Positions 25,303 through 36,983 are shown, numbered from the stretch's first letter. The stretch is DNA of 64,000 nucleotides from Cryptomeria japonica (GCF_030272615.1 NC_081411.1:183480977-183544976); one strand, 5' to 3'. Notes: a model not told the origin generated them from the sequence alone. Numbers and translations: made by a program.

Positions 25303-26759
25303 ATTACGTTTTTTAAATTTGAAATCCAACTTACAAAAACTCTTGAAATCATGGAATTAAGTCTGATTTTTAAACCTTCTTTCTTCAAAATTGGAAAAAG
25401 CACAACAAAAAAATTTCCTTGATGAAATTCGAAAAAATTTGCAAAAGAAATCCATGTGCGGGTCTGAGAATCAGAAATTCAGACTGAGAAAAGAATTTTG
25501 AAGGACTGTGATTTCGAAAATCTGCTTTGAGAATGCTTCTAGACCTGAAAAATATTGAAGCAATCCTTCAAGTTTGTCTGATTTCCTCATTGAAATTATC
25601 TTGTACCTGCAATTTCACAACTTGGAAAAATTTCTTGGAAGAATTCGAATTCCTCTTGCCTTGTTTTTTTTGTGTTTTAATCAAATAAAATTTCAACTCT
25701 TTTTCTAAAATCCTCAAGTTGGGCGATTTGTTTTTTGTTTTCCTCCTTGCTTTATTCACTTTTTCAACTTGCTAAAACCTTTTCCTCCTAGGGCAGACTT
25801 TGCAAGTGATTAAGTTTTGGCCATGGCACAAGCGGACTTGAGGTGCATGCAAGGAATGTTTGCCAAGGGGAGGGGCAGACTTTGCATGCTCACAAGGAAA
25901 ACTTTCCCATGTCTCAAAAATTTCGACTCTTTTTCTTCTCCAAGTGCTCACCCTTAATCATTTTCTGATTTTCTTTCATTTTTCACCCACTCCTAGGGCG
26001 GACATTGCATGTGCACACGTATGATTTAGCATAGAGAGGGCAGGCTTTGCATAAGGTCACATAAGATTTTGCTTCTCATGGGGGGACTTTGCGCCAGGCT
26101 ACATAAGATTTTGCACCAGGCCACATAAGATTTTGCATCTCATCGGCGGACTTTGCACTAGGCCACGTAACATTTCACATCCCTTGGTCTTCAATTGAAA
26201 AATTTCCTCTTTCCAGGCGACCTCCATGATTTGAACAAGAAATTCTTGATCTTGATTCCAAACTTGACCATTTTGCCATCATCTTCAACTTAGCTTTTCA
26301 GGAACACATCTTTGAATTTGAAAGATATTTCATGCTTGGTCCGTTCTAGATGAATTTTCCCAACCTGACACTTCCCCTGACCCTGAAACCATCCACGATC
26401 AAATAAAGCAAAAAAGAAACTTTGAAAAAAGACAACTTTCTATTTTTAGAAAAAGCAAGTTTCCGAACTGGACCCAAAATGCCAAAAACAAAACTTTCTA
26501 AATTTAGAAAAAAAGTTAAAAACAAATTTCCTAAAAAATGCAAGTTGTTAGAATTGACCCTAGGAAATTGCAATTTTACTCCTTCGACCTATCTAAGCCC
26601 ATCCGTAACATTAGAATGTTTGTTTGACCACTTTTCCTCCCTATTGATTTCGATGACTCCTCCAAATTTCAACAAACTTGACTCCTTCGCAGAGGCTAGA
26701 GACTGGAGACAAAACCCTAAGACACCAAAATCGAAACCATAGAGAAAAAAAAAGGGGGT

Positions 26760-26776
26760 CCCCATTTGCAATGGAT
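26760..26776. other. H-family terminal hairpin (H1), partly decayed
   Basis: CCCCATTTGCAATGGAT: the left arm is intact, while the right arm has lost its last two G bases. It lies 23 bases inside the LTR end. Confidence 0.6.
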
Positions 26777-26799
26777 CAATGTGTGAAAACGTCACAACA

Positions 26800-26882
26800 A
26801 GACCATACCTTCAGGAAGCAACTAGGGAAATTCTTACTAATATTCTTTGATGACATCCTCATTTACAGCAAGACATGGGAGG
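26800..26882 (+). pseudogene. Gypsy reverse transcriptase, central fragment
   Basis: Continues the frame cut at 21203. It reads FRKQLGKFLLIFFDDILIYS, containing the FFDD catalytic motif of Gypsy reverse transcriptases, then KTWE. It is broken off at 26883 by the LTR fragment that follows; RNase H and integrase are absent. The two halves therefore form one gene interrupted by H1. Confidence 0.8.
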
Positions 26883-27240
26883 TGTTGGAATAGTTGTCAT
26901 TGATGTCAAAGAGGGAAGACATAATTGTCATTGATGTCAAGGTTATGTAGAAGATTAGAATTCATTATCATAGATATCAAAGCCATGTCAAGAGGGGTCT
27001 TTGATGTATCGACAAGTTTGAAGAAAGTTGTGGTCATGTATCGAATGATACTTCATCATGTAAGACTACAAGTGTGGCAGACTTGACTTGTGAAGTGTTT
27101 GACTTCATTAATGAGACACACAATATAGATAAGGCGATTTCTTAAAAGCAGTGCTAATGATGTATACAGAGACAAATTTACTATGCTTTTATATATAAAA
27201 CCGGTACCAAGTCATTTCATTATAGTGTTGTTTTGCTTAA
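26883..27240 (+). repeat. Copia-type LTR fragment
   Basis: Starts TGTTGGAATAGTTGTCATTG and repeats TTGTCATTGATGTCAA twice. It matches the first bases of the solo LTR at 29702, so both belong to one family. The right end is lost; intron-like sequence resumes at about 27240. Confidence 0.5.
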
Positions 27241-28890
27241 ATAAAAAATGAACTAACACAAGTCAACAATGAAATAGAAAAAAAAGCACAAGAGACTAAT
27301 ACACAAAGCTTGAACATATTTGAACCAAACCTCCATTAAAGTATAGATGAAGCTCAACATAGAAATGAAGCGTGAAAGCTAACACAAGGGAAAAGGTCAT
27401 GATATAGGGACATAAACATAGAACTTGGTTAAAGCACAAGATAGGGCTCAAAACATTACAGGAGACCGCAAAATACCAATTGCAAGGTTGGGTGTCAAAC
27501 CTTTCTCTCCCTTGATCATTACTAGGCATATTTCCTAAGCTCCATATACTATCTTTTTGACAATATTTGCAAGAATTTAGAAAGTATTCAATCTAGAAAC
27601 TCAAAATGAATTTTCTTTCAGCTGTGCTCAGGGACCATGTCACCATGTCACCAATTCTTACCCACATTGTATACAGCTCAAATGAATTATAGCCAGATAT
27701 ATTAATTTCTCACAAGCATTGTTTCCACCATTTTAATTTTTGCAACCATTTAATGATTTTATCGGTGTCCTGCTCCATCATAATAAAACTTTTGGATTCA
27801 TTCACAACTATTTTTCATATTCCTTCTCAGTAATATAGGTTTTATTCTTGGGTATTAGGGATTTTAACTTTTAGTTTGGCTTGTTGCTTATGAACTTTTT
27901 TGTGTTGTGCATCTACCATCAACCTCCATCTATCCCTTTTCTTCTCAAATAAGAATTTGCCACTTTCAGCTTTCCATTTTCTCCATATCGTACGTTGTAT
28001 TTCATCGCAATTAGAAATTTAGAACATGTACTTTATAAGTTTATACACATAATATTATGAAATTTTATAAATTTGCATCATCAGTGCTACTTATGCTCCC
28101 TCAATAAATTACACAAATACATAGTAGTAGTAGTACAGAGTATTAGAGACAGCAATTTCACAAAAAAATATTTCAACTACATACACAAAAATGCATATTA
28201 GTCAAACTAGTTACAACCCAAGATCCAAATAATGGAGTTAAAACCTCAGCGTGCTACAAAACCTAAAGAGATGAAATACTCCATACCATAAAATAACTCC
28301 TATTTATGATCATCAATTTATTTGACAATACATTAATATAACTCTAGTAGTTAGCATAACTTGATGCAGCTTTTTGATAAAACCAAAGAAAATATGGTAA
28401 ATTAAAGTTAGATGGAATGGCTTGTTGACCCTGAAAAATATTCTGCACCTAAGAAATCACAACATCCTGATGCAATTTTTTCAAGAAGCATCAAAAGAAC
28501 TTCGCCTTCATCCAACTTACCTCCCTTATTCAAGATTATTTAATCAGCACAAAGATATATGATATGTCATTGCATCCGAACCCAATAGGAAGAGAGATTC
28601 ACCTCTTTCTGGGTATCCTCTGATACCCCACACTTATTCAAGAGTCCAACATCCCTAGAAAACACAAAAATAGAATTTTAATGGTTCCTGTGTTGTTTTC
28701 TACCATAAAAGTGGGTGAAGATGTTTCCGGAAAGCTCTCGACTACCAATTTTCTTTCATGAAAAGCATTCTCACAACCAAAGTAAAATGCCATATATATA
28801 ATAATATATATGATTGTTGCTTAGAAATAACTTCTACTTTTACGATGATTAAAAACATAACCAATTTTCAGACAGAAAGCAGATGCATAC
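27241..28890 (-). other. Intron sequence of the host gene, right part of the D-C intron
   Basis: AT-rich and without recognisable repeats. A minus-strand stretch near 27850-27995 reads a basic 48-residue frame (FLFEKKRDRWRLM) but lacks a clear acceptor, so I do not call an exon. Confidence 0.4.
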
Positions 28891-28946
28891 ATTCGAATGG
28901 CTGGGTGCAGTAAGGGCAAAGTTGTGGACCATCTGTTAGATCAAAC
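28891..28946 (-). CDS. Host gene exon C (second half of zinc ribbon)
   Basis: A 56-bp minus-strand exon, acceptor TTACAG and donor GTATGC. It completes an arginine codon from exon B and reads FDLTDGPQLCPYCTQPFE, the second CxxC of a zinc ribbon, leaving one base for exon D. Reading through the donor gives a stop at 28868, so an unspliced or alternative product would end there. It is separated from exon B by a compact 97-bp intron. Confidence 0.7.
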
Positions 28947-29043
28947 CTGTAAAACGCAGTATGTTTCAAGTCAATATAGGAAACTGAAAAGTTCAAAAAA
29001 TCAAGGTGAAAGCAAAACAGTCTGAAACCATTAAAGAACTTAC

Positions 29044-29078
29044 CTGAACACTTGAAATTCATTTCCACAATTGGGGCA
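29044..29078 (-). CDS. Host gene exon B (first half of zinc ribbon)
   Basis: A 35-bp minus-strand microexon with acceptor ATGCAG and donor GTAAGT. It reads CPNCGNEFQVF plus two bases. Together with exon C it gives CxxC...CxxC, a zinc ribbon. Phase 0 at its start matches the end of exon A, 7.8 kb away across an intron that holds a 6.2-kb solo LTR. Confidence 0.7.
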
Positions 29079-29761
29079 CTGCATCATAAATATACACAAA
29101 AGACAAATTTACTATGCCGTTCTTTTCATTTTTTATCAGCATGATTTGAAATTTGAAATTAGTTTAATATTATAATGAGGTAAACAACAATTTCATTTAG
29201 GGCATCTGCTCACATCTGAAACTTCAACCCCTTCTTCATTTTCTTGCAGTAGCAAACTACAAAAGGGTTTTGACATGGAAAGCTGATACTGTGAAGCAAC
29301 TAATTAGTTTAAGGACAGTTTCTTGTATAAGAACACAGTCCAGCATCTGTCTACTTTTGGTAACCATAAAATTAAAAATTGCTTTCTTTCGATATAAGAT
29401 CTGAAGCAGTCAAACTGTCAAAGACATAACAAAATAGAATATCACAGTGACTACAGAAGACAACTCTGACATGAATCTAGATCCACAACAACAAAATATT
29501 AAAAGGAAGCTATGTGGCATAAGATTGATATATATAAACCATAATGTAAAATAAGACATGATCATTGTACAGCTAGAGGTTAGGTTTGATGGTTAAAGTA
29601 AATGATCATTTCATGAGATACAGATCCAAAAATGGATCAACAATGATAGTATAACAGCTAACTAGGTCAAATAATATCTCAAAACCCATTCTTGCACTTA
29701 TTGTTCGATATTTTGTCATTGATGTCAAAGGATGATGATCAATGTTGTCTAGCAATTTTTT

Positions 29762-29935
29762 GGTTGAGCTACTTATTTGCTTGGTTGAGCTACTTGCCTT
29801 CTTGGTTGAGCTACTTGGTTGCTTGGTAGAGCTACTTGGCTGTTTGATTGAGCTACTTGGTCCTCTGATTGAGCTACCTAGCTGTGTGTTTGAGCTACTT
29901 GGTTGTCAGTTTGAGCTGGTTGCTTGTCAAAGTCG
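29762..29935 (+). repeat. 24-bp tandem repeat GAGCTACTTGG, about eight copies
   Basis: Repeated TTGAGCTACTTGGTTG with substitutions, lying 60 bp inside the solo LTR. Because the unit is a multiple of three, an open frame of leucine-rich repeats results; it is not a gene. Confidence 0.75.
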
Positions 29936-30960
29936 ACGGCTTACTTGTCCATACTTTGTGCCAAGTCAGTTTGACACATCACTAGTTGAATATTCAATAA
30001 TTCGATGGTCTGATCTTAATATTCTTTTCACCATTTTAGATGAGTATAGACAGTTCATAAAGTGGTGATTGATACGCATGTGGAAGGATTCCTTTTTGTT
30101 AAGGAAGTTGAATGCTATGTATAAGCTATGTCAGTAAAGGATGTCAAGTGCTATTTAAAATGGGTCGAACATTATCCTTATGCAGTCAGCCAGTAAGCAC
30201 ACATTGAACACATAAAAAAAAAGGTTGAGCGTTTTCTTTTCTTATGGATGGTTGATAAGAACTATATTTAGCATCCTCTTTGTGTCATCGGTATTAAATT
30301 TTTGCAGTTGAAGTTACACATTTGTGGTCGTGGGTCAAGTGCCTTTGAGCATTACTTATGGCTGCGAACATTTTTTTGTATTTCCTGTATGTGCATTGAA
30401 TATATTATTAAGATGGGCATAGATAATAATTATGGAGTAGTTCGGTTTTGGCAAAAATGAGTAAATGCTTTGAAATCTTCAATTTTCCTTGATGCTATAT
30501 AAAAGATAATTCTTCTGAATTTCGTTGGGTGTGCAATTGAGGATTGAGTATGATTGGAGGAAATTGTGAGAGTAATCGATGCATACTTTGTGGTGAGAAA
30601 GTTGATGGTGTTTAGTGTTGTTCTAGTATTTTTGATGAAAAAAAAAAAGCTGTTGTATCCTGTTTGGGTGGTTTTCAACATGGAGAGTCAATGTATGATT
30701 TTATAGTAAGCTGCGTTTATTGCTATTGCCATTCTGGGTAGTGTGTTTTTCTTTCAAACTTGCAGCATTTCTGAGAAAAGGTTGAACCAGAGACAAATTG
30801 TGATGTGTGGTTAACTGCTGGTAGTCTTTTGGGTTTAGATGATCAGAAATACATGTTGTAGACTCCCTTTGGATCAGTTCAAGCATACTACAGAGGGTGT
30901 GATGTGTAATATTTTGCATGGTGTCTAAAGGTGCTGTGTGTGATCAAAATTTGTATTGAG

Positions 30961-31082
30961 TTTTGCGAATGAGTTGGTGCTCAAACTGAGGTTGGTGCCT
31001 CAGCTAATTGGAGTTGGTGCTTCAAAGAGAGTTGGTGCTCTCTATGAGTTGGTGCTCACTTATACATTTTTGGGTTGGTGCC
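30961..31082 (+). repeat. GTTGGTGC short repeats in the copia LTR
   Basis: Six copies of GTTGGTGCTC or GTTGGTGCCT at 12-25 bp spacing, ending where H2 was inserted. Part of the solo LTR. Confidence 0.6.
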
Positions 31083-31864
31083 TATTCATGTGTGTTTTAG
31101 GCACAATCGAACATAGAATAAAATACCAAAGTATTTTACCCTCTTGAACAAAATCACCTCAGATGCTAAATATCCGATCAACTAAGATGATTCCAAGGTT
31201 TCTATGATCAATTCTTGACATGTGGGTAACTCAATGGTTGATGTGATTTGCTGTTTTCACTTGGGGACTTACACAATTGTTCGGATTTGTCAAATTTATC
31301 ATGAATGAGGATAGGTTGCCAATGACTTCGAATGGTTTTGCAATTCTTGATCTAATCTAACAAAGGATTTTCAAATAAAATGCAAAAGGATGAGGGTTTA
31401 GGAGTTCTAATCTAAAACCTAGAATGCAAGACGTAGTGAATGATTCAATGAAATTCAACTAGGCAAGGTTTCACCATCAAAGAACAATTTAACACATGCT
31501 TAGTACAATCATCTAAGGTAGAGTTATAGATATTCAAATTATCACCATCAAGGCAATGCATACCAATGGATGTGCAATAATTGAAGTTAAGTTTAGTTCA
31601 ATTCCAATTGACCACACAAGGCGAACTTACAATCAGCAAGAAGCTAGTGGTATGGATTAACGAATTTCATTCAAATGCATTCAACACTTCTTTCATCCAA
31701 TCTAAAATACTTGAAAGCAAATTCTAATCTAAATTTGGAGGCAATAAGAACCACAAATGCATACAAAATCTAAACAAAACAACCAAACTTCAATGATTTG
31801 TATTCAAACTTGTAGCATGTAGACAATTCTCAAAGATCTCTCTTACAAATGAGAGAGAAATGGG

Positions 31865-31872
31865 TTTATATA
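31865..31872 (-). promoter_or_regulatory. TATA box of LTR H2
   Basis: Minus-strand TATATAAACCC followed by CATTTGTAA, 782 bp from the LTR 3' end. It lies just downstream of the end of the internal ORF, so the ORF sits in U3. Confidence 0.6.
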
Positions 31873-31904
31873 GTCTCAAAGATATGAATAGGATGACACC
31901 TAGT

Positions 31905-34900
31905 CATCAAGAAAGGAATCTTCTAGAAGATTTCGACCTGCATTCCTCTCTCTAGCAGCATACTCCACGAATCTGGCTAAGATTGAGTTGAGTTCCTCCA
32001 TGGTGACGCTGGGTAAAGCTTCCTACTGCACATCAATCACATCCAAGGCATCTGAGCAAGCATCAAAGACACTTTCCCAATCCGGCATAAACTTCTGCAA
32101 ATTGTTGATGTGAACCATTAGAGAAACCCAATCATCAATCTGACTCTTCTTCAACGATTCTAACTAATTGAAGTAAACAAACCTCATCTTTTCTTTCAAT
32201 TCTTCTAAGTGTAAATTGTTGGAAGCATGAACATCCATTCCCAATAATTCATCAATAGATGTAAGGATCTTGGATTGAATCTCTTGGATCGATCCTTCCA
32301 TCTTCATGCAATCCTATCTTGCATAATCATAAGCGGACTTCCACATAGCCAAAGAACAATACCATCCCTAGATATCATAAACATCACCTGCATGCACAAC
32401 TCCCTCTTAGATCAACATAGGCATCGGGATTCATTTCAACACTCTAAGGCAAGGAATTGTCTTCTCTTGCATTGGTTGGAAATCATCCCAAACTCCTTCC
32501 AAATACTATATCTTGAATATGAGCATTGATGTCTTGTCAAATGCTTGGACAAACTGATCGCTAGGAAATCATCTGCTTGCTTCGAAACATCTTCAATCCA
32601 TTTTCCAACCTCCTGATGTGTATTCCTTGTTGCCTCATAGTCAAAAGGGAATCTGCGATCAATTGCAATGGGTGACACAAAAGTAGGATCCTCACACCTT
32701 TGGGAATTCATCCCTTCAATGTATTCTTTGAATCTCCTATTCTCACTCTCAAGCATCTCTTTCTTCTCAATAGTCTTATTTAGTCGTGCCACAATTGCCT
32801 TGGCAATATCATTCAACTCCTAGAACTCTTGCTTATGTGTAGTAGGTCCAAGGTCAATTGTGGTAACCTGATAATCCATAGGGGTGACCACATCCCTAGT
32901 CTTATCACCCATCGAGACAGTTGCTTGTGCAATACACACAACTGCCTCGTCTCTAGTAATCTTAGAGAACACTTTAGCCTTCTTCTGTTCCTTTTCTTTG
33001 CTAGTTGTGACTAAGAAATCATCAATATCTTATATGGGTTGTACCTCTATCATTTTCTTCTTCTCCATACTCTGCAACAACCAATCGAGAATAGTAGAGA
33101 TTTTCATCCCGTCCTTGAGGCTCATGTCCTGATCGAGTCCTCTCAAGGCTGAAATGACATCATCATCCATGTCCTTGTCCTTAATTAAATCCACCACATT
33201 GTTGCCCAAGTTGACCTCTAACTGAATAGTAGGAGATCCTGGTTGTTCACCATCTTCATCATGAGGTATCCACTGTGTTGTAACATGTAACTCTTGATTG
33301 TTCTCTAATAGGATTTTTGTATCGGAATCCTGTTTGGACTCATCATCCTTCTCTGTCATATCATTTTGCTTCATAGATGAGGAGCTCATGATTGATAAAG
33401 GAGTGTTAGACTTGTGATTTTTTTGCATCGACTCTTGGCTAACAGTCTCCTTGTCTTTCACTTGTGATTCTCCAAACATACCTTTCCTTCTCTTGGGAGC
33501 TTGACTCTCCTCATCATCATGTGGTCTTACATCTTTGATTGTCCTTCAACTTCTCATAGGTGAAAGGTGACCTTCAACTTCCTTAACTCATTGGCATACT
33601 TGTCCACCCATTCCCTAGGGTAATCATTCACTTCTCTCATTAATGCATTAAAATCCACCAACTCAAGTTGCATCCAACTGGGTAACAAGATAGGCTTGTC
33701 CTTTTCATTTATGTAATGTGGATGGACATGATCACCACCATCCTAAACCCGATCTGGGATAGAGAAGAGATTGCACTTCCTCATGAAATCCACTAACATA
33801 CGAGACCACATCCTTTTCCTAACCGCATCCATCAGATTAGCCCAATAGTCATCAATGTCGGTTCTGTGTGTAAATCTTCCTCCCTTAACCTTTACAGTAT
33901 TTTGAAATGGATCAAATCAAACCCTGCTAATGTAGGTTCCCATGCAATAGAGCTCTTGTTCTTCAATAACTGAATTTGCTATGGCTGCAATATGGCATAC
34001 CTCCAATGTCTTCCCAAGTGCAATTGGGAGAGTTATCCCCGTTCTATGCTTTTCCTTTTGCAGGAAATCATACTCCAAAAGTTGTCTCACTACCTCAAGT
34101 AAAATCATCTTATCTATCAGATACCTAGGAAGCTTGTATGGTTTGGATCGAAATTCTTGAATCCATAGGTATGTGAAGGTAGGAAACTATATATACCACG
34201 ATCTGTAATTCTCAATAAGCTTTGTTGCCTCCTTGGACAACCATTTGTGGATCTCGCCTTGCAGCAGTCTTGTGATGTACATGGTGAAAGCATTGTTCAC
34301 CCTTCCATAATGTTCAATCTTGTGCATATGGAGTTGTGGATAGCACTCCTAAACTCTATATCGTCTTGGCCCATTCTTGACTTTGTCCTTGCATATCAAC
34401 CCTTTGTACACAACAAATCTGGCTAGTGCATACACAAGGTAGGAGGTCATGTTGAATGTCAGCGTTTTCTCCAAACCTCTCAACTAGAAGTCGAGGTTAT
34501 CACTTATTATTTTGGCCCAATTGATCATTGTTCCCTTTGATATCTATTCAATAAACTAGTACATCCAATTCTCAAATAGCGCCCCTTGAGGTGCTCCCAT
34601 CACTCGATTGAGTAAAAATATCAAGTCACTATATTCATCTTCGAAGTCCAAACATAGGAGCCTCTTGGGTAGTCTAGAGTGGTGACACCTTGGCTAAATA
34701 ACCCACTCATTGTTGCCAACTATCATACATGCATCTGCTCTCTTCACAAATTTTGCTAAGGCTTCATCCTTAGTCTTCTATTGCATATCCACACATCTGG
34801 GAATTCCAAACACTTTCATGATTGATTCTTCGGCTAAGTATGCAAGAACTATCCCCTTGGGTGATCTGATCATCCTGGTCCAGAAATCATAATGCTTGGC

Positions 34901-34925
34901 ATATTGTGGCCTTGAGGGGAAAATC
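31905..34925 (-). pseudogene. Decayed ORF of about 1000 codons inside LTR H2, function unknown
   Basis: The minus strand keeps coding character over 3 kb. Longer open pieces are 34108-33917, 33479-33030 and 32816-32436, and the stretches between stay in frame apart from stops. The N-terminal half is a folded helical domain (HYDFWTRMIRSPKG near 34890, WAKIISDNLDF near 34500, ALARFVVYKG near 34420). It is followed by an acidic, polar region and a predicted coiled coil. Most stops in the N-terminal half are TAG at places where glutamine fits (near 34778, 34694, 34553, 34484, 34350), as CAG-to-TAG changes would give. No retroviral enzyme motif is present. The architecture parallels the ORF at 2143-5299. 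It is flanked on both sides by H LTR sequence, so it lies within the LTR. Confidence 0.6.
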
Positions 34926-35955
34926 GACCCTCATCTAGACAACAAAATCGTCATCATTTCACTTACCTTGTCCAAAAATTTCACCTTGGGGAAAATCGAT
35001 GCCCATCTTGACAATTAAGTTTCATCTTTTCATGTAAAAACATCTCTAGTGGAAAATCGTCCGTCATCTAGACTCAAAAACCTCATTAAAACTTCTCAAA
35101 ATTCATCAATATAGCCCCCAGGGGAAATCCGAACACTATCTGGACAAACTCAAAAACCTCATCAAAACTTGTCAAAATTCATCAATATAGCCCCCAGGGG
35201 AAATTTGAACTCCATCTAGACAATAAAATTTCATTAAAACTCATCAATTCTTCCTAGTGGAAAAATGCACCTCATCAGGACAATATATTCTTGTCCACAC
35301 TTAACTTCATCTCGCTTATTTTCTTCCTCTAGTGGAGATTCAAACCTCATCTGGACAAATCATAGCACTTAACATCATCTAGGCAAATTTGACCTAACTT
35401 AACCTCCTAGGAGCAAAAAAATGACTCCTATAGGGACACTTGATGCTCTAGCACAAAATAACACCAATTCGCAACACTTAGACATATTTACGCTCAAATT
35501 ACAAGTTGTTGCAACCTCAGAATTAGGAAAAATTTAGGATCACGAAAACATTTGGGCATTTAAAACATATGATCCTATTGACTTCAAAACTCAGAACCCT
35601 AATTACACATGGGGAACCTCTAGGCAAGATCATTTCAAAAAGGAAACTCGGGCAATGAGAGCTGAAATGTCGTCTTACTGCCAAAAACCCTAACCTAACA
35701 AGACGCAGAAAGCGCGAAAGAGGGGATCCCTGTTTGCAAAGGGGCGATGTGTGAAAAGGTCACAATAATGCCCATTTGTTAATGAAAGCCGTTGTGTGCC
35801 ATGGTTTTTTACCTGAAAGGATTTTCCACGTGAAACTTTGTGTTCATGTTTTCATTATGCAGTTTATTCCATGTGGTTGAAAGTTCTAAAAGTTTAAAAT
35901 ATTGATTCACCCCCCTGTCCCCCCTCTTAGTATTTTATGTGTGCTTTTCACTTAT

Positions 35956-36905
35956 CACATGTATGACAATTCATTAAGCAAGAAACCAATTGGAATGGAC
36001 TTGCAGAAATCAATTTGTTAAAGAGTAAAACAAAATAGAAACAAATGTGTAAAAAGTGATATGGAAACTCAAGGTATTAAGGCCAAACAAAGAACAAAGC
36101 ATAAGTTCAACCACCGCTAAACTTATCTTGTGAAACACAACCAATTGAGACAGATTCAACATTGTCAACATAACAGCCCACCCTACTTTTTACTTTTTTA
36201 GTTTTTTGCAATATAGAAATGCATATGCAATGCCTCCACATTTTTTGATCACACAAATCCTAAAGTAGGCAAGGTGAGAGCATATAATGCTTTGACCACA
36301 CCACTATCTATGATATATGCAAGAAGATAAATAGCAACAAGCCAACCAGAATACGCAATCGACTAAGCTGAACTAATCAACACCTCTTCCATGGACTACA
36401 TAAGTGACGCATAGGTGGTAGAGCCAGCCTTGTCAACACCTCTTTGGAAGACTGCATGAATGCAATGCAAGCCATTGGAAAAATTCAAAAATGTCTAAGC
36501 TTGACTAAGACCAAGTTAGTCGATAATGCCAACTTGTTCAATACCAAATTGGGCTGAATGATTATTCTAATAGATTGGCAATGAACCAAACAAGTTGCAA
36601 AATGGGATGCATACAAGGGATAGCTTCCGATGATACTACCATTTGGGGTTTACAAGATTATCATGAAATGCATTACAAATTAATATTATCTGAGATATAC
36701 TGCTGATATAGATCTGATAAAAAATTCTGATTATAAACTCAATCTGCTCAAAAAACATAATTAGTCTTTTCATATTATCTTCATATCCATTTCCATACAA
36801 CACTTTAAAAGTTATAATGAGGGCTAGTTCAAGAATAAACTAAAAGGTAGAATTTTCAATCTATTCTAGTCAAACAAAGGTTGGGAACGGAAAGAAATAA
36901 CATAC
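35956..36905 (-). other. Intron sequence of the host gene, A-B intron
   Basis: AT-rich sequence between the solo LTR's target duplication and exon A. No repeat family or exon recognised. Confidence 0.5.
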
Positions 36906-36983
36906 ATTCCCTTGAACCATTTCACGTCCTGCAAACCAAAGGAAGACCACTACCCCTGCCACGGGTACAAGCACTGCAAATAG
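36906..36983 (-). CDS. Host gene exon A (membrane segment)
   Basis: A 78-bp minus-strand exon (26 codons, phase 0 to 0), acceptor ATGCAG and donor GTATGT. It reads LFAVLVPVAGVVVFLWFAG and then REMVQGN, a single hydrophobic membrane-spanning segment followed by a polar link. Exons B, C and D continue it in phase with a zinc ribbon and a basic tail. This is the layout of a small plant membrane-anchored zinc-ribbon protein, probably plastid-targeted; I recall the family but not a name, and the plastid location is an inference. Upstream exons with a targeting peptide should exist further right on this strand and were not found before the repeats at 38100. All visible exons are intact, so the gene is probably functional despite its repeat-filled introns. 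Confidence 0.65.

Larger units (their letters stand above)
21204..26799 (-). mobile_element. Solo LTR H1 inserted in a reverse transcriptase gene
   Basis: Starts TGTTGGTGTGTTTTTTATGC and ends GTCACAACA, the two ends of family H; on the minus strand it runs from 26799 to 21204. Flanks are GAACC (21199-21203) and AGACC (26800-26804), an imperfect target duplication. The reverse transcriptase frame resumes directly at 26800, which proves insertion. About 2.5 kb inside is a second insertion (22812-25302), so the LTR itself is about 3.1 kb. No protein domain is visible in the LTR. Confidence 0.75.
31083..35767 (-). mobile_element. Solo LTR H2 with an internal decayed ORF, nested in a copia LTR
   Basis: Both ends match family H: the left end aligns to TGTTGATGTGTTTTTTAGGC and the right end reads GATGTGTGAAAAGGTCACAATA. 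Flanks GTGCC (31078-31082) and ATGCC (35768-35772) form a duplication with one mismatch. The terminal TG and CA have both become TA, each explicable by one C-to-T change. Its length of 4685 bp exceeds H1 (3.1 kb) and H3 (3.6 kb), and the difference is explained by the long reading frame at 31905-34925. Confidence 0.75.
29702..35950 (+). mobile_element. Solo copia-type LTR in a host intron
   Basis: Starts TGTTCGATATTTTGTCATTG and ends with the classic copia LTR tail (GGATTTTCCACGTGAAAC, then GATTCACCCCCC...CTCTTAG...TTTTCA). It is flanked by a perfect target duplication CTTAT at 29697-29701 and 35951-35955. No primer site or internal region follows, so it is a solo LTR left by recombination. 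Without the nested H2 copy it is about 1.56 kb. It lies between exons A and B of the host gene. Confidence 0.85.

Noticed and set aside
27850-27995. Possible extra minus-strand exon with a basic 48-residue frame
   Set aside because: No convincing acceptor, and exon C already joins exon D in phase.
28868-28890. Stop at 28868 as the true end of the host gene
   Set aside because: A GTATGC donor at 28890 leads in phase to exon D with family-like residues; read-through gives an unrelated short tail. It may still be an alternative end.
29742-30068. Leucine-rich 108-codon frame
   Set aside because: It is a translation of the 24-bp tandem repeat in the copia LTR.
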